From Eubacterium sp. (GTDB taxonomy: Bacteria; Bacillota; Clostridia; Lachnospirales; Lachnospiraceae), in NCBI GenBank assembly GCA_021769425.1, contig JAETSX010000055.1:1-32760 (forward strand): a stretch of DNA of 32,760 bases. Direction: 5' to 3'. Positions 14,974-23,335 of this stretch are shown piece by piece; within the stretch, counting starts at the first letter, position 1; the number at the start of each line of letters is the position of its first letter. The translations under genes were made by a program, and so were the position numbers. The notes beneath the pieces are model-generated. The model made no database searches. It worked only from the letters and a program-made list of their open reading frames with translations, and was not told the DNA's origin.

Positions 14974-16786
14974 TTATGTCTTCCTTCCTTCGGAAAATTT
15001 CGACAGAAAATTCCTCATCGGCAAGCATTACCGTATCTCTATGATTCAGTCTTACAGGCGTCCCTTCTTTCACCTGTTCTCCCCTTACATAAGTGCCGTT
15101 GGCAGAACCAAGATCGGAAAGATAATATGCATCCTTCTGCCAGAATATGCAGGCATGCTTCCGGCTGACTGCCTGGTTGCCCGAAACAAAAAAATCTGCC
15201 TGTTTGGGATTTTTTCCAATGATATATTCCGGCTTATCCACTATTGCCTCCTGCCCGCTGCCCACCTGCATCAGTTTAAGGCCTTCGGCTCTCCTGGAAA
15301 ACACTTGACGATTTTTTTTCACAGATGCCCCGTTCTCACGATAATAAGACAACCCTATGGTCTTTTCCTGATCCTCGGGCTGATGCAACGCCTCCTGCCA
15401 GGATAATTCCCTTCCTGAAGCGCTCCGCCGTGCTGCCAGCCTTTTGTCTTTTTCATCCATACCATCAGAATCCGTCTGGGGTCCTGGCTCTGCCGTCTCT
15501 TGCAAACCAGCATTCTCTGGACTGGATGAAAAACTCGGGGATACCATTGCTGCTGTATTGCCTGCCGAATCTCCGCTTCCCATTTGCCTCAAACATTCTT
15601 TCTTTTTATCCTTATGGTTTAGTATCAAAAGGATCAGAAGCCAGATGCACAGCAGTGCAATCAGCCCTGCCAAAACATAAATCAATTTCTGTATTTTTCC
15701 CATTTCAGGAATCAGTTTATCCCTAGCTTCCTGCAGTTCCTGGCATACCTGCTGTATTTCCTCCGGCTGAAATTTTTCCTGTTCTGTTAATTGTTCCGCT
15801 TTTGCAAGGGCTTCCCCCAATGCTTTCAAAGAATCTTTTTTATAATTTCCAGCCTGATATAATTCCAGACATTCCATCCGTAAACTTTCCAGTTTCTGCT
15901 TTAGTCCATCATTTTTTCTGCTGCTGTAATCTATTGCAAAATTATCCAGAATCTCAGCCACTTTATTGACAGGCAGCGCATAATACCTTCCTGAATCCAC
16001 ATCTGAGTACTGAAAACAATTGATTCCAATTACATAACCCTCTGCATCCAGAAGAGGGCCTCCGGCATTTCCTTCCAGTACTGCGGCAGAATGCTGGATA
16101 TAGGGTTCCCCATTCTGATTAGAAGCCTTATCCTGAATGCTTCCCTGATACACTTCCACCTCTTCTTCTGAAAATTCCAATTCTGTAATATCAGTAGGAA
16201 AACCCAAGGTAAAAACAGTATCTCCTGTAACAGGCAATGAACTGTCCCCTAATTTGAGCTCCGATTTCTCATTCACAACGCTGTCCAGGCTCAAAATGCA
16301 AAAATCCAATTCCCCGCTTTGGGTCAATATCTGCGCTTCGGCTGTAACATCACCCCGAATGACGATCTGAACTGAGTCTGCCAGTTGGGAGCTGCCTGTC
16401 TTCACGCCGTTTTCTTTACAAAATGCCTTCTTCTCTTTATTTGTACTTTTAAGGATACCAGCATTTGTCACAATAAAGGCCCCATTTTCTCCATTACTGA
16501 TTAAAAAACCACTTGCAGACTTCATTTTGTAAAATTTCCCGTTTCCGTCAGTAAAACCGGACAAAACCTCTACGATTCCTTTCTTCGCTTCGCCGATAAC
16601 GTCTTCTCTTGGAACTGTTTCTTCCTGGGCTAAGGTCTGCCCTCCGGCGGCGCTGAATAAAACAAATTCATCAGCAGCTCCTGTTTCTCCCCGTGCTGAC
16701 GCCTGCAGAGGGCAAAAAAGACAGACGAAAAAAAGCAAAAATACCAGGAAATTTACTCTCATCATGTATTTCTTATTCATTTTCAT
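14957..16786 (-). CDS. Trypsin-like pseudoprotease with membrane helix and cytosolic FHA domain
   Basis: A 609-residue membrane protein with a signal peptide (residues 1-32), an exported trypsin/DegP-like domain (about 60-285), a helical segment (290-362), a single membrane helix (about 368-390), a low-complexity linker and a C-terminal FHA domain (about 515-600, with YIIGKNP, SRKH and SANGTYV). The protease motifs are recognisable but dead: the usual TNAH reads TNAG (His to Gly110) and GNSGGP reads GNAGGP (Ser to Ala241), while Asp161 remains. It therefore probably binds rather than cuts, coupling an outside ligand to phospho-threonine recognition inside. It is translationally coupled to the PP2C gene, and its FHA domain is a natural reader for the PASTA kinase. 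Confidence 0.87.
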   Translation of the reverse strand: MKMNKKYMMRVNFLVFLLFFVCLFCPLQASARGETGAADEFVLFSAAGGQTLAQEETVPREDVIGEAKKGIVEVLSGFTDGNGKFYKMKSASGFLISNGENGAFIVTNAGILKSTNKEKKAFCKENGVKTGSSQLADSVQIVIRGDVTAEAQILTQSGELDFCILSLDSVVNEKSELKLGDSSLPVTGDTVFTLGFPTDITELEFSEEEVEVYQGSIQDKASNQNGEPYIQHSAAVLEGNAGGPLLDAEGYVIGINCFQYSDVDSGRYYALPVNKVAEILDNFAIDYSSRKNDGLKQKLESLRMECLELYQAGNYKKDSLKALGEALAKAEQLTEQEKFQPEEIQQVCQELQEARDKLIPEMGKIQKLIYVLAGLIALLCIWLLILLILNHKDKKKECLRQMGSGDSAGNTAAMVSPSFSSSPENAGLQETAEPGPQTDSDGMDEKDKRLAARRSASGRELSWQEALHQPEDQEKTIGLSYYRENGASVKKNRQVFSRRAEGLKLMQVGSGQEAIVDKPEYIIGKNPKQADFFVSGNQAVSRKHACIFWQKDAYYLSDLGSANGTYVRGEQVKEGTPVRLNHRDTVMLADEEFSVEIFRRKEDINGIRN

Positions 16787-16810
16787 CTCTTTTCATATGA
16801 TTCCATTTTC

Positions 16811-17089
16811 TCACGAATGCTCACTGTCGTTTTTCTTCTCTTCTGCCTCAACCAGAGCGTTTCGAAATGCAAATTCTTCTTCATTCTGCATTCCTACATA
16901 ATAAAGAGTTTCGATATCTTCATTGTTAAAAACATAAAGAGAATCTTTATTTAAATATCCCTCCGGAAACAAACAGCCGGAATAATCATAGGAAACATCC
17001 TGGCAAATCTGGCTTCTTCCTATAATCATCAGTTTTTTCGTTCCCCCATTTAAAGTCACCACAGACCCTATCGGCAAATATTTTTTCAT
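16811..17089 (-). CDS. DUF4176-like small protein (T7SS accessory), copy 2
   Basis: A 92-residue protein beginning MKKYLPIGSVVTLNGGTKKLMIIG, clearly homologous to the protein at 22391-22666 (LPIGSVV and GTKKLM shared, then YDY and PEGYL/PEGFV). Proteins of this kind are frequently encoded beside T7SS substrates; their biochemical role is not established, but a chaperone or adaptor role is often suggested. I choose the ATG at 17089 (GGAGG, 8-base spacer). It starts about 20 bases after the Ala/Gly-rich substrate gene, as if paired with it. Confidence 0.75.
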   Translation of the reverse strand: MKKYLPIGSVVTLNGGTKKLMIIGRSQICQDVSYDYSGCLFPEGYLNKDSLYVFNNEDIETLYYVGMQNEEEFAFRNALVEAEEKKNDSEHS

Positions 17090-17109
17090 TTCTTTTTCCT
17101 CCATTTCCG

Positions 17110-18174
17110 CTATTTCCAGAATCCTGCGCCAAAGTCTGACCAGTCAATCTTTATTTTTCCTCCAATCGGACCTAAGCCCAAATCCAGACCAATTCCAGAT
17201 GTGCTGACCTCTCCTTCTGCCTTTGCCTGCACTCCAATTCCGCCTTCTGCGCCTACGTCAATCTTAACGCCTAAGATAGTAAACCCAGCCGATACCTCCC
17301 CTTTTGCCAGGAATGCTTCTGCACCTGCTCCGGCGCTGGCAGTAACGCTTCCGTCCGCATTGAGGGACACTCCGGCGCTGGCATTGGCTCCGGCGCCCAA
17401 CAGAGAACCTTCTGCATTTCCATGAACATTAAAAGCATCATTTCCTGCTTTTGCGCTTGCGCTTCCGTGAGCCACCTGAGCGGAGGCGCTTGCAGATACC
17501 TCTGCACTCCCTGTCAGCATGCCGTTTTGAAATTGCAGCGTTGCTCCTGCCCCGATGCCTGCCGCAGCCGCAAAAAGCTCTCCGTCTACACTTGCCTCAC
17601 CATATTTTCCGCTGACGGATGCATTTCCTGCCAGAACAGAGCCTGATACATTGGCATTCGCTCCAAGATTAATGTTTCCATCTCCGATGTTCATGTATGC
17701 ATTGGCTTCTCCCATCGCGGAAAGCAAAGACATACTGGCGTTTGTCTCTCCCAGGTTACCGGCATTTGAGACCTCGGCCCCCAACAAGGCATAGGATGCA
17801 GTAATATCAGCTCCCGCATGAAAGCCTCCACCTCCAAATTCTGCGGACGCTCCTGCATGTATATCACTGTCATGAAATGAATATGAGGCTCTGCTGATCC
17901 CTTTTCCTACCACTTCTTTTTCTGCCGCCTGATACTGAGCATATATTTCGGATAATGCGTCTTTTAATTCAATTGTCTGGTTTTTTCCTGATTCTATGCT
18001 GGCAGATACCTGCTGCAGCCTTTTCTCCATAAGTTCTGCCGACAGACCCGAAAGAGCCAGATTAGATGCTGCCTTATCCAGCTTATTTTTTTGCTCATCC
18101 AGCAATTTCGCACATTTGCCCAGCGCACTGATATTTACTTTTATCTTGTCTAATTTTACCTCAACTTCCCCCAC
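17110..18174 (-). CDS. Probable T7SS substrate with helical head and long Ala/Gly-rich repeat domain
   Basis: A 354-residue protein with two parts. The first ~95 residues are helical and match the head of the other long substrate at 21403-22374 (VGEVEVKLDKIK against MAEFEVKINRMK, and ALSEIYAQYQAAE against ALSEIYGAYNAAE), as expected for a WXG100/LXG-like export domain. The remaining ~250 residues are alternating Ala, Gly, Ser and Val with short repeats such as GSASA, AGAGA and AKAEGEV, no cysteines and no clear catalytic motif, ending in KIDWSDFGAGFWK. That pattern suggests a repetitive beta-structure, possibly surface-associated or channel-like. No enzyme toxin is recognisable. A GTG start at 18174 is chosen because AAGGAGG lies 8 bases upstream. 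Confidence 0.7.
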   Translation of the reverse strand: MGEVEVKLDKIKVNISALGKCAKLLDEQKNKLDKAASNLALSGLSAELMEKRLQQVSASIESGKNQTIELKDALSEIYAQYQAAEKEVVGKGISRASYSFHDSDIHAGASAEFGGGGFHAGADITASYALLGAEVSNAGNLGETNASMSLLSAMGEANAYMNIGDGNINLGANANVSGSVLAGNASVSGKYGEASVDGELFAAAAGIGAGATLQFQNGMLTGSAEVSASASAQVAHGSASAKAGNDAFNVHGNAEGSLLGAGANASAGVSLNADGSVTASAGAGAEAFLAKGEVSAGFTILGVKIDVGAEGGIGVQAKAEGEVSTSGIGLDLGLGPIGGKIKIDWSDFGAGFWK

Positions 18175-18272
18175 CTTTCTACCCTCCTTTTGCACTTGAA
18201 AGAAATTTTATTTCATTTCCCTTTTACTCCTTTGTTTTTCTCCCGTTTTTGTATCTGAAAGAAATCCTGTTT

Positions 18273-20471
18273 TTACTTCACTTTCACCTTTTTGGTTTTG
18301 CTCCAACTGCTGTAATATTTAGTTTTTCCAACTTTTACATAAGAACGGAGCCTGACGTAATAGGTCTTTTTGCTGGAAAGCCCTGTCATTACCACCCTGG
18401 ATTTTTTCTTATCAAATTTGCGCCTAAGTGTATAGGACTTAAAGTTCTTTTTAGCAGAAATATGAAGTTCATAACCTTGCGCCTTTTTGTTTTTCTTCCA
18501 GGTAATCTCTATTTTCCGTTCAGCAGGCGATACAGCCTTTGCAATGGCTGTTTTTTTCGGAACCACTTTTATTTTTACCTGCTTTTTCGCAGACTTATAG
18601 TTGGCTGTTTCAGACGCCCGGATAGTAATTACCGCTGTTCCGTATTTCTTAACAGATACTTTTCCTTTTGCTGATATCTTTGCCACCTTCGGATTACTGC
18701 TGACATAACTTAATTTGCCGTCCCCGTTGGTAGAGGCTTTTAAAGTGAATGATTTGCTGCCGTATTCCCTGGTATAAGAAGAAGCCGTGATTTTCTGCGT
18801 TTTCTTTACAATTGGAGGGGTATCCGTATTGTTATTGGGGGTACTTGTCTGGTTATTGTTAGCGGGCGGAGGGGTTATGCTCTGAACTGTCAGCATCGCT
18901 CTGCTGCCTGCCACCTCATAGATTCCATTGCTCACTACGCAGTAATAATACCTGCCGTTTATGCTGGCTGTCACCTGGCTGCCCGGCACCGTATAAGAGG
19001 AGGAAGTCGCACCTGCAATCTTTGTGCCTGTCCCGGCTCCAGATACGGCATAGTACCACTGAAAGGTATAGTTCGTTGGATTTCCGCCAGTCACATTTAT
19101 CAGAAACGTCACGCTCTCTCCCGCTTTCACTGTTGTGGAAGAAGAGGACACTACCGTAGGCGGAGTGTATACCGTTAATTGTGCTCTGCCGCTTACGACG
19201 CTATACTGGCCGTTGCCCACCTCACAGTAATAATATCTGCCGTTTGCGCCTGCTGTCACTTGGCTGCCCGGCACTGTATAATTCGCAGAAACCGCCCCAT
19301 CAATCTTGATTCCCGCCCCATTCTGAGCTGCGGCATAATACCATTGGTAGGTATAATCTACCGGATTCCCGCCGGTTACAGCAACATGGAAAACTGCGCT
19401 TTCTCCTGCTTTTACTTTCTGTTCCAAGGGCGCTGCTACCGCCGGCGCACTGTATACGGTCAACCGTGCGCGTCCGCTTGGCACCTCATAGTCATGGAGA
19501 GTGTCCCGAACCACACAATAATAATAATTTCCATCTAATTCTGGCGTTACCTGTTCTTCTGATAGATAATAAGAGAGAGAAGTCGCTTCTTCAATTTCTA
19601 CTCCCAGACCGTCCTGTGAATCAGCAACATACCATTGGAACGTATAATAATCCTCATAATCACCCTCTGCTGTCACTTCAAAATAAGCGCTTTCCCCTGT
19701 TTTCACATTCTGATCCGACGGTACAGAAACCACAGGCCTTAAATCCACTTCCCAGATCGCATATAATGTTACATTTCCATTCTGCGTATATTCATCTCCC
19801 GGCTGATAAGAAGCCGTCTGCGCATAACTGCTTGCGGACCATCCTTTGAACAAGTACCCCTCCCGGGAAGGCTCCACTGAACTCAATATCAGCGGACTTT
19901 CAGTATACTTTACCTGAGTTTTTGGTTCCCCCGTTCCCCCATTGGCATCATAGGATATGGTATACTCTCCCAGAAGTTCCAGATAAAAAGCATCATTTGA
20001 TTCCGGATCGTAGGTTTCTACTGTTTCCCCATTTGCAAGTGTCAAATCAAAATATAACTTTATGGAACCCTGCTCATTTTTCAGGGACACAGGAATATAG
20101 GCACATCCTTCTTCTGTGTCATAGTAGTAATCTTTACCCTCTGTCACGCATTTTACCGTACTGATGGTATCAGCGCCACCTGCTTCCTTTCTGATATATG
20201 TCCTCACTGTACTGCCGGCAATCTTCTCAGCTTCAATTTGATACTCCAAATAAAACTCTTTATTCCGCTCTATCTTCTCATAAGACGCATTGCCCAATAC
20301 ATTCGCCATCACGTAGTTTCCATTTATTTTATATACTAACTTGCATTGGGCGCCTGCGGCTCTTGCGGTATACTCCGATCTTGCTGCAGCAAAAATAACC
20401 GCCATAAAAAACACAGTAAACATAACTCCCAAAACTCTGTGCCATTCTCTGTTATGTGATTTTAATTTCAT
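18273..20471 (-). CDS. Sec-exported surface protein with InlB-type repeat and three Ig-like domains
   Basis: A 732-residue exported protein. Numbering from an upstream start at 20486: signal peptide to about 45, an N-terminal domain (46-172), an InlB/Listeria-Bacteroides repeat (175-247, YDANGGTG ... GYLFKGWS ... LYAIWEVD), three tandem Ig-like domains (250-346, 349-440, 443-535; each with AGES or TGES, QWY and YYYC), a Pro/Asn linker (536-562), a Big_2-like domain (564-643) and a fibronectin III-like end (650-737) rich in lysine. No LPXTG anchor is present, so it is released or held by charge. The ATG at 20471 has GGAGGG 7 bases away. A Sec substrate inside a T7SS operon is unusual; it may be an adhesin co-expressed with the secretion system. 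Confidence 0.85.
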   Translation of the reverse strand: MKLKSHNREWHRVLGVMFTVFFMAVIFAAARSEYTARAAGAQCKLVYKINGNYVMANVLGNASYEKIERNKEFYLEYQIEAEKIAGSTVRTYIRKEAGGADTISTVKCVTEGKDYYYDTEEGCAYIPVSLKNEQGSIKLYFDLTLANGETVETYDPESNDAFYLELLGEYTISYDANGGTGEPKTQVKYTESPLILSSVEPSREGYLFKGWSASSYAQTASYQPGDEYTQNGNVTLYAIWEVDLRPVVSVPSDQNVKTGESAYFEVTAEGDYEDYYTFQWYVADSQDGLGVEIEEATSLSYYLSEEQVTPELDGNYYYCVVRDTLHDYEVPSGRARLTVYSAPAVAAPLEQKVKAGESAVFHVAVTGGNPVDYTYQWYYAAAQNGAGIKIDGAVSANYTVPGSQVTAGANGRYYYCEVGNGQYSVVSGRAQLTVYTPPTVVSSSSTTVKAGESVTFLINVTGGNPTNYTFQWYYAVSGAGTGTKIAGATSSSYTVPGSQVTASINGRYYYCVVSNGIYEVAGSRAMLTVQSITPPPANNNQTSTPNNNTDTPPIVKKTQKITASSYTREYGSKSFTLKASTNGDGKLSYVSSNPKVAKISAKGKVSVKKYGTAVITIRASETANYKSAKKQVKIKVVPKKTAIAKAVSPAERKIEITWKKNKKAQGYELHISAKKNFKSYTLRRKFDKKKSRVVMTGLSSKKTYYVRLRSYVKVGKTKYYSSWSKTKKVKVK

Positions 20472-20491
20472 TGACAGACCCTCCACAAAAC

Positions 20492-20525
20492 GGTAAGAGC
20501 ACTGAACCTGTTCCGTGCCCTTACC
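20492..20525 (-). promoter_or_regulatory. Hairpin in the gap before the surface-protein gene
   Basis: GGTAAGAGCAC (20492-20502) pairs with 20515-20525 with one G-U pair, about 20 bases upstream of the surface-protein start codon. There is no T-run. It sits in the largest gap within the T7SS block (137 bases) and may shield or process the mRNA. Confidence 0.4.
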
Positions 20526-20608
20526 TTGCTATTGCAACAGTTTCTACTCTATTCTGCCGCCCGTTGTTTTCTTATTTCCTGTAAACAATTTCCAATTTCA
20601 TCAAATTC

Positions 20609-20926
20609 TTACACAATTACATCCGATGACAATGCATTTGCTGCCGCCACATTGGCGTTTTCTGCTTTTGTATACTCCTGCGCCATGGCCTGCAAATCCG
20701 TCACATGTTCATTCACCATAGACACCATGCGGTTAATATCATCCTGAAGCCCCTTAAACTTTTTAACATACGCTGAAGCTGCGTCACCGCTCCATACTTC
20801 CCCGGTGAGCCCTGTCACAATGGTTGTCATCTGGGTGGTCAGATTTTTAATCTGATTGCCGCTGCTCTGAAAAGATGTGGCTGTGCTGGTCAATTTGGAT
20901 GAATCTACTTTTAATACTCCTGTCAT
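20609..20926 (-). CDS. WXG100-family protein (a)
   Basis: A 105-residue helical hairpin protein with VWSGDAASAY at the turn and a C-terminal YTKAENAN helix, which carries a Y-x-x-x-D/E-like export signal. It ends SSDVIV, matching the DDVIV end of the WXG100-like protein at 23006. It is probably exported through EssC as a dimer. The ribosome site is GAGGA. It is the last WXG100 gene before the surface protein. Confidence 0.88.
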   Translation of the reverse strand: MTGVLKVDSSKLTSTATSFQSSGNQIKNLTTQMTTIVTGLTGEVWSGDAASAYVKKFKGLQDDINRMVSMVNEHVTDLQAMAQEYTKAENANVAAANALSSDVIV

Positions 20927-21017
20927 AATGCATTTCCTCGCTTTCTGGTTTTATTTTCTGTTGTTTTTTGCTTCCTGTTCTGTTTTTTATTTCCTGCTTC
21001 TTTTGGTTTTACGGCTC

Positions 21018-21323
21018 TTATTTGTATTTTCTGGTATTGGCCGTGTTCAGATTGGCGCTTTCCGCCTTTTCATAAGTTTTGACAATTTCCTGAAGGCTGC
21101 TGACATACTTTTCAATCGCATTGTAGAAATTATTCATCTGCGTAATGTCCTTACCAAACGCCTTGTGGAATGCATCGTTTGCATCACCTTCCCACATGGA
21201 GTTCAGAGAATTCTCTGTGGAAGTAAGCTGCTCAATCTGCTTTTTCAAACTGCTGTTTAATGTCTTTAACTCCCCTGCCTTGCTTGTGATTGTAGATGTG
21301 TTTACTGTAATTTTGTTTGCCAT
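21018..21323 (-). CDS. WXG100-family protein (b)
   Basis: A 101-residue, all-helical protein with the signature SMWEGDANDAFHKAF at its centre and YEKAESAN near the C-terminus, matching the YxxxD/E type VII export signal. It has a strong ribosome site (AGGAGG). It is the most canonical WXG100 protein of the set and a good candidate for the secreted EsxA-like structural substrate. It lies between the 323-residue substrate gene and WXG100 (a). Confidence 0.92.
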   Translation of the reverse strand: MANKITVNTSTITSKAGELKTLNSSLKKQIEQLTSTENSLNSMWEGDANDAFHKAFGKDITQMNNFYNAIEKYVSSLQEIVKTYEKAESANLNTANTRKYK

Positions 21324-21402
21324 GTCTAAATCCTCCTAAAATTTTTTATTATTACTCCTGCATTTTACTGCCGAAGTAATATCTTCCAAAGCCGCCAATA
21401 CC

Positions 21403-22374
21403 TCATGTATGAGAAAGCGCCCATGGAGTTGTAATCTGATTCCACCAGGAAGAAACCGCATTTCCTACCCCTGATGCAAAATTACTTACCTTTTCCATTC
21501 CGTCCATAACTGCATCAGATACTGTTTCTTTCAAACTCTTTCCTGTAATTGCTTCCGTCACCTGGTCAATGCCAAATACAATCAAGCCTGCGGCTCCTGC
21601 AACTGCCCACACCGGGGCTGCCACACCCGCTACAGCTGCACCTGCTGCAATTGCTGCCGTTAACCCTGCTGTCATTCCAATATCTATTCCGGTTTCCAGC
21701 GCTGTTTCTCCCCAAAACCGCAAGTTTCCAAAACCGCCATCATCCTGAAATTCTTCATAATTGGAATAGAAATTTTCCGCCAGTGTCAGTATATTACCTG
21801 CCCACTTCACTGCATTGGAAGCGGTTTTAAGCGATGCGCCTGTCTCCGCTTTTTTTAATTGATCACTGGCTTTAAACCACCATCCCGGACCGCTTGGATC
21901 CACCGCACCAATTACTGCATCTGCAGAATCTCCCAACATTTTTAAAATATCGAAAGCCGCTTTATCTACTGTCAAATCGCCGCCTATGGCTTTTATGATT
22001 AACTCTGCCATTTTTCCTAAAGGACTGGCGCTCCCTAACACTTCCCACACCATTCCTCCATACCCGGCCGCGTCCGCAACCTTCGCATGTTTCATTTCAT
22101 GCCCATACACGGCAAGTTCCGCTGCATTGTAAGCTCCATAGATTTCACTTAATGCCACCGCCATACTGCTGACTTGATTTGATGCCTGGCATAATTGCTG
22201 CTCCAAACTTTCTAAAGATTTTTTTACCGATCCGTACTGGCTGCCTATGGACGAGTTTATCCCGCTCCGACAATCTGAAACACGGTTTCCTGCCGAAATC
22301 AATTTTTCTGCCAGCCTCTTTTCCTGACCGGCCACAGATTTCATTCTGTTGATCTTCACTTCAAACTCTGCCAT
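21403..22374 (-). CDS. Long T7SS substrate with hydrophobic C-terminal domain
   Basis: A 323-residue protein. The first ~100 residues are helical and homologous to the head of the 354-residue substrate (17110-18174), ending in a SEIYGAYNAAELAVYGHE pattern. The middle part has no recognised motif. A long Ala/Gly-rich hydrophobic stretch (about 233-268) and an amphipathic end (LKETVSDAVM...SSWWNQITTPW) follow. This layout of export head plus hairpin-like hydrophobic segment resembles LXG-type pore-forming effectors, but no toxin family can be assigned and no obvious immunity gene lies next to it. A DUF4176-like gene sits just upstream, the usual companion of such substrates. Confidence 0.75.
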   Translation of the reverse strand: MAEFEVKINRMKSVAGQEKRLAEKLISAGNRVSDCRSGINSSIGSQYGSVKKSLESLEQQLCQASNQVSSMAVALSEIYGAYNAAELAVYGHEMKHAKVADAAGYGGMVWEVLGSASPLGKMAELIIKAIGGDLTVDKAAFDILKMLGDSADAVIGAVDPSGPGWWFKASDQLKKAETGASLKTASNAVKWAGNILTLAENFYSNYEEFQDDGGFGNLRFWGETALETGIDIGMTAGLTAAIAAGAAVAGVAAPVWAVAGAAGLIVFGIDQVTEAITGKSLKETVSDAVMDGMEKVSNFASGVGNAVSSWWNQITTPWALSHT

Positions 22375-22390
22375 ACTCCCTTATCCCACC

Positions 22391-22666
22391 TTATTCTCTG
22401 GTTTTGTAATACGCTTCCAGCTTACTTAAAAACTCCTCTTGCTCCAGGTTTTCATATCCTCTATAAAAAACCTCCCGGATGTCATCCGCTTGGAACAAGA
22501 AGTTAGCTGCCTGCCCCACAAACCCTTCCGGATAAAAAAGTCCCAGATAGTCATATGGCTTCCCCTCCACGTCCTCCTGCATAACGCCGATTACCATTAG
22601 CTTTTTGGTTCCTTCTTTTAAAATGACAACACTTCCTATTGGCAATAATTCTTTTATATTTTTCAT
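22391..22666 (-). CDS. DUF4176-like small protein (T7SS accessory), copy 1
   Basis: A 91-residue protein with LLPIGSVVILKEGTKKLMVIG and YDYLGLFYPEGFVG, closely similar to the protein at 16811-17089. It is 12 bases after the preceding WXG100-like gene and 16 bases before the 323-residue substrate gene. It probably assists that substrate; its exact role in T7SS is unproven. The ribosome site is GGAG. Confidence 0.8.
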   Translation of the reverse strand: MKNIKELLPIGSVVILKEGTKKLMVIGVMQEDVEGKPYDYLGLFYPEGFVGQAANFLFQADDIREVFYRGYENLEQEEFLSKLEAYYKTRE

Positions 22667-22678
22667 TATTTATCTCCA

Positions 22679-22996
22679 TCACTGATAATTTCTTGTCTCA
22701 GCCAGTTCTAATGCCGTTTTTTCCGCATTGTAATTATTCTGAGCAATTGTCCGGAGCGTAGCCGCTGTCTTGGCAAGGCCGTCTGCAACTTTGCGGATAT
22801 TTTCACTCACTGACTGCCCTTTGACTGTATACAGCCTTGCATTATCTCCCTTCCAGTTAGAGGAAATTTCCCGCATGCAGTCCGGCATCTCATGATCCGC
22901 AACCTTGCGGATGTCTTTTGCAATCCGCTCCAGTTCCTCCGCCTGCTTCTTTGCCCTCTGAAAATCCATCTGAATCGAATATGCTGTTTTTGCCAT
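22679..22996 (-). CDS. WXG100-like protein (c)
   Basis: A 105-residue helical protein with SSNWKGDNARLY at the turn and NYNAEKTALELAE at the C-terminus. It lies between WXG100-like (d) and a DUF4176-like gene, with very short gaps. GGAGGAGCT precedes the ATG. Its heptad-rich helices (QRAKKQAEELERIAKDI) suggest pairing with another small protein, possibly (d) or the head of the 323-residue substrate. Confidence 0.83.
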   Translation of the reverse strand: MAKTAYSIQMDFQRAKKQAEELERIAKDIRKVADHEMPDCMREISSNWKGDNARLYTVKGQSVSENIRKVADGLAKTAATLRTIAQNNYNAEKTALELAETRNYQ

Positions 22997-23005
22997 AGCT
23001 CCTCC

Positions 23006-23323
23006 TTACACAATCACATCGTCCGGCAACGCAGATGCAGCCTGCAATGCTTGTTCTTCCGCCTTTTCATAAACGCCGGCCATTTTCTCCAAATCCTCCG
23101 GATGTTCTCCCAGGCGTTTCAGAAGTTTCTTTGCATCTTCATCATTTTCTTTCAGATATCTCCGATGGAAATCACTGGCTTCCCCTTCCCAGTAGGATTT
23201 TGAATTATTCACCAGATTATAGATCCCCTGCCAATGAGACTCTATTTTCTTCACCTGTCCGGAAATTTGCTGCGCCTTTGTTTTCAGCGCATCCGGAGAT
23301 ACTTTTAACTGTATCCCTGCCAA
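23006..23323 (-). CDS. WXG100-like protein (d), TTG start
   Basis: About 105 residues with KSYWEGEASDFHRRY at the turn and VYEKAEEQALQAAS near the C-terminus (YxxxE-like export signal), ending DDVIV. The best ribosome site (AGGAGG, 8-base spacer) selects a TTG start at 23323; an in-frame GTG at 23332 overlaps the ribosome site itself. It is one of three consecutive small helical proteins directly after the EsaB-like gene. Confidence 0.83.
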   Translation of the reverse strand: MAGIQLKVSPDALKTKAQQISGQVKKIESHWQGIYNLVNNSKSYWEGEASDFHRRYLKENDEDAKKLLKRLGEHPEDLEKMAGVYEKAEEQALQAASALPDDVIV

Positions 23324-23335
23324 CTGACCCACCTC

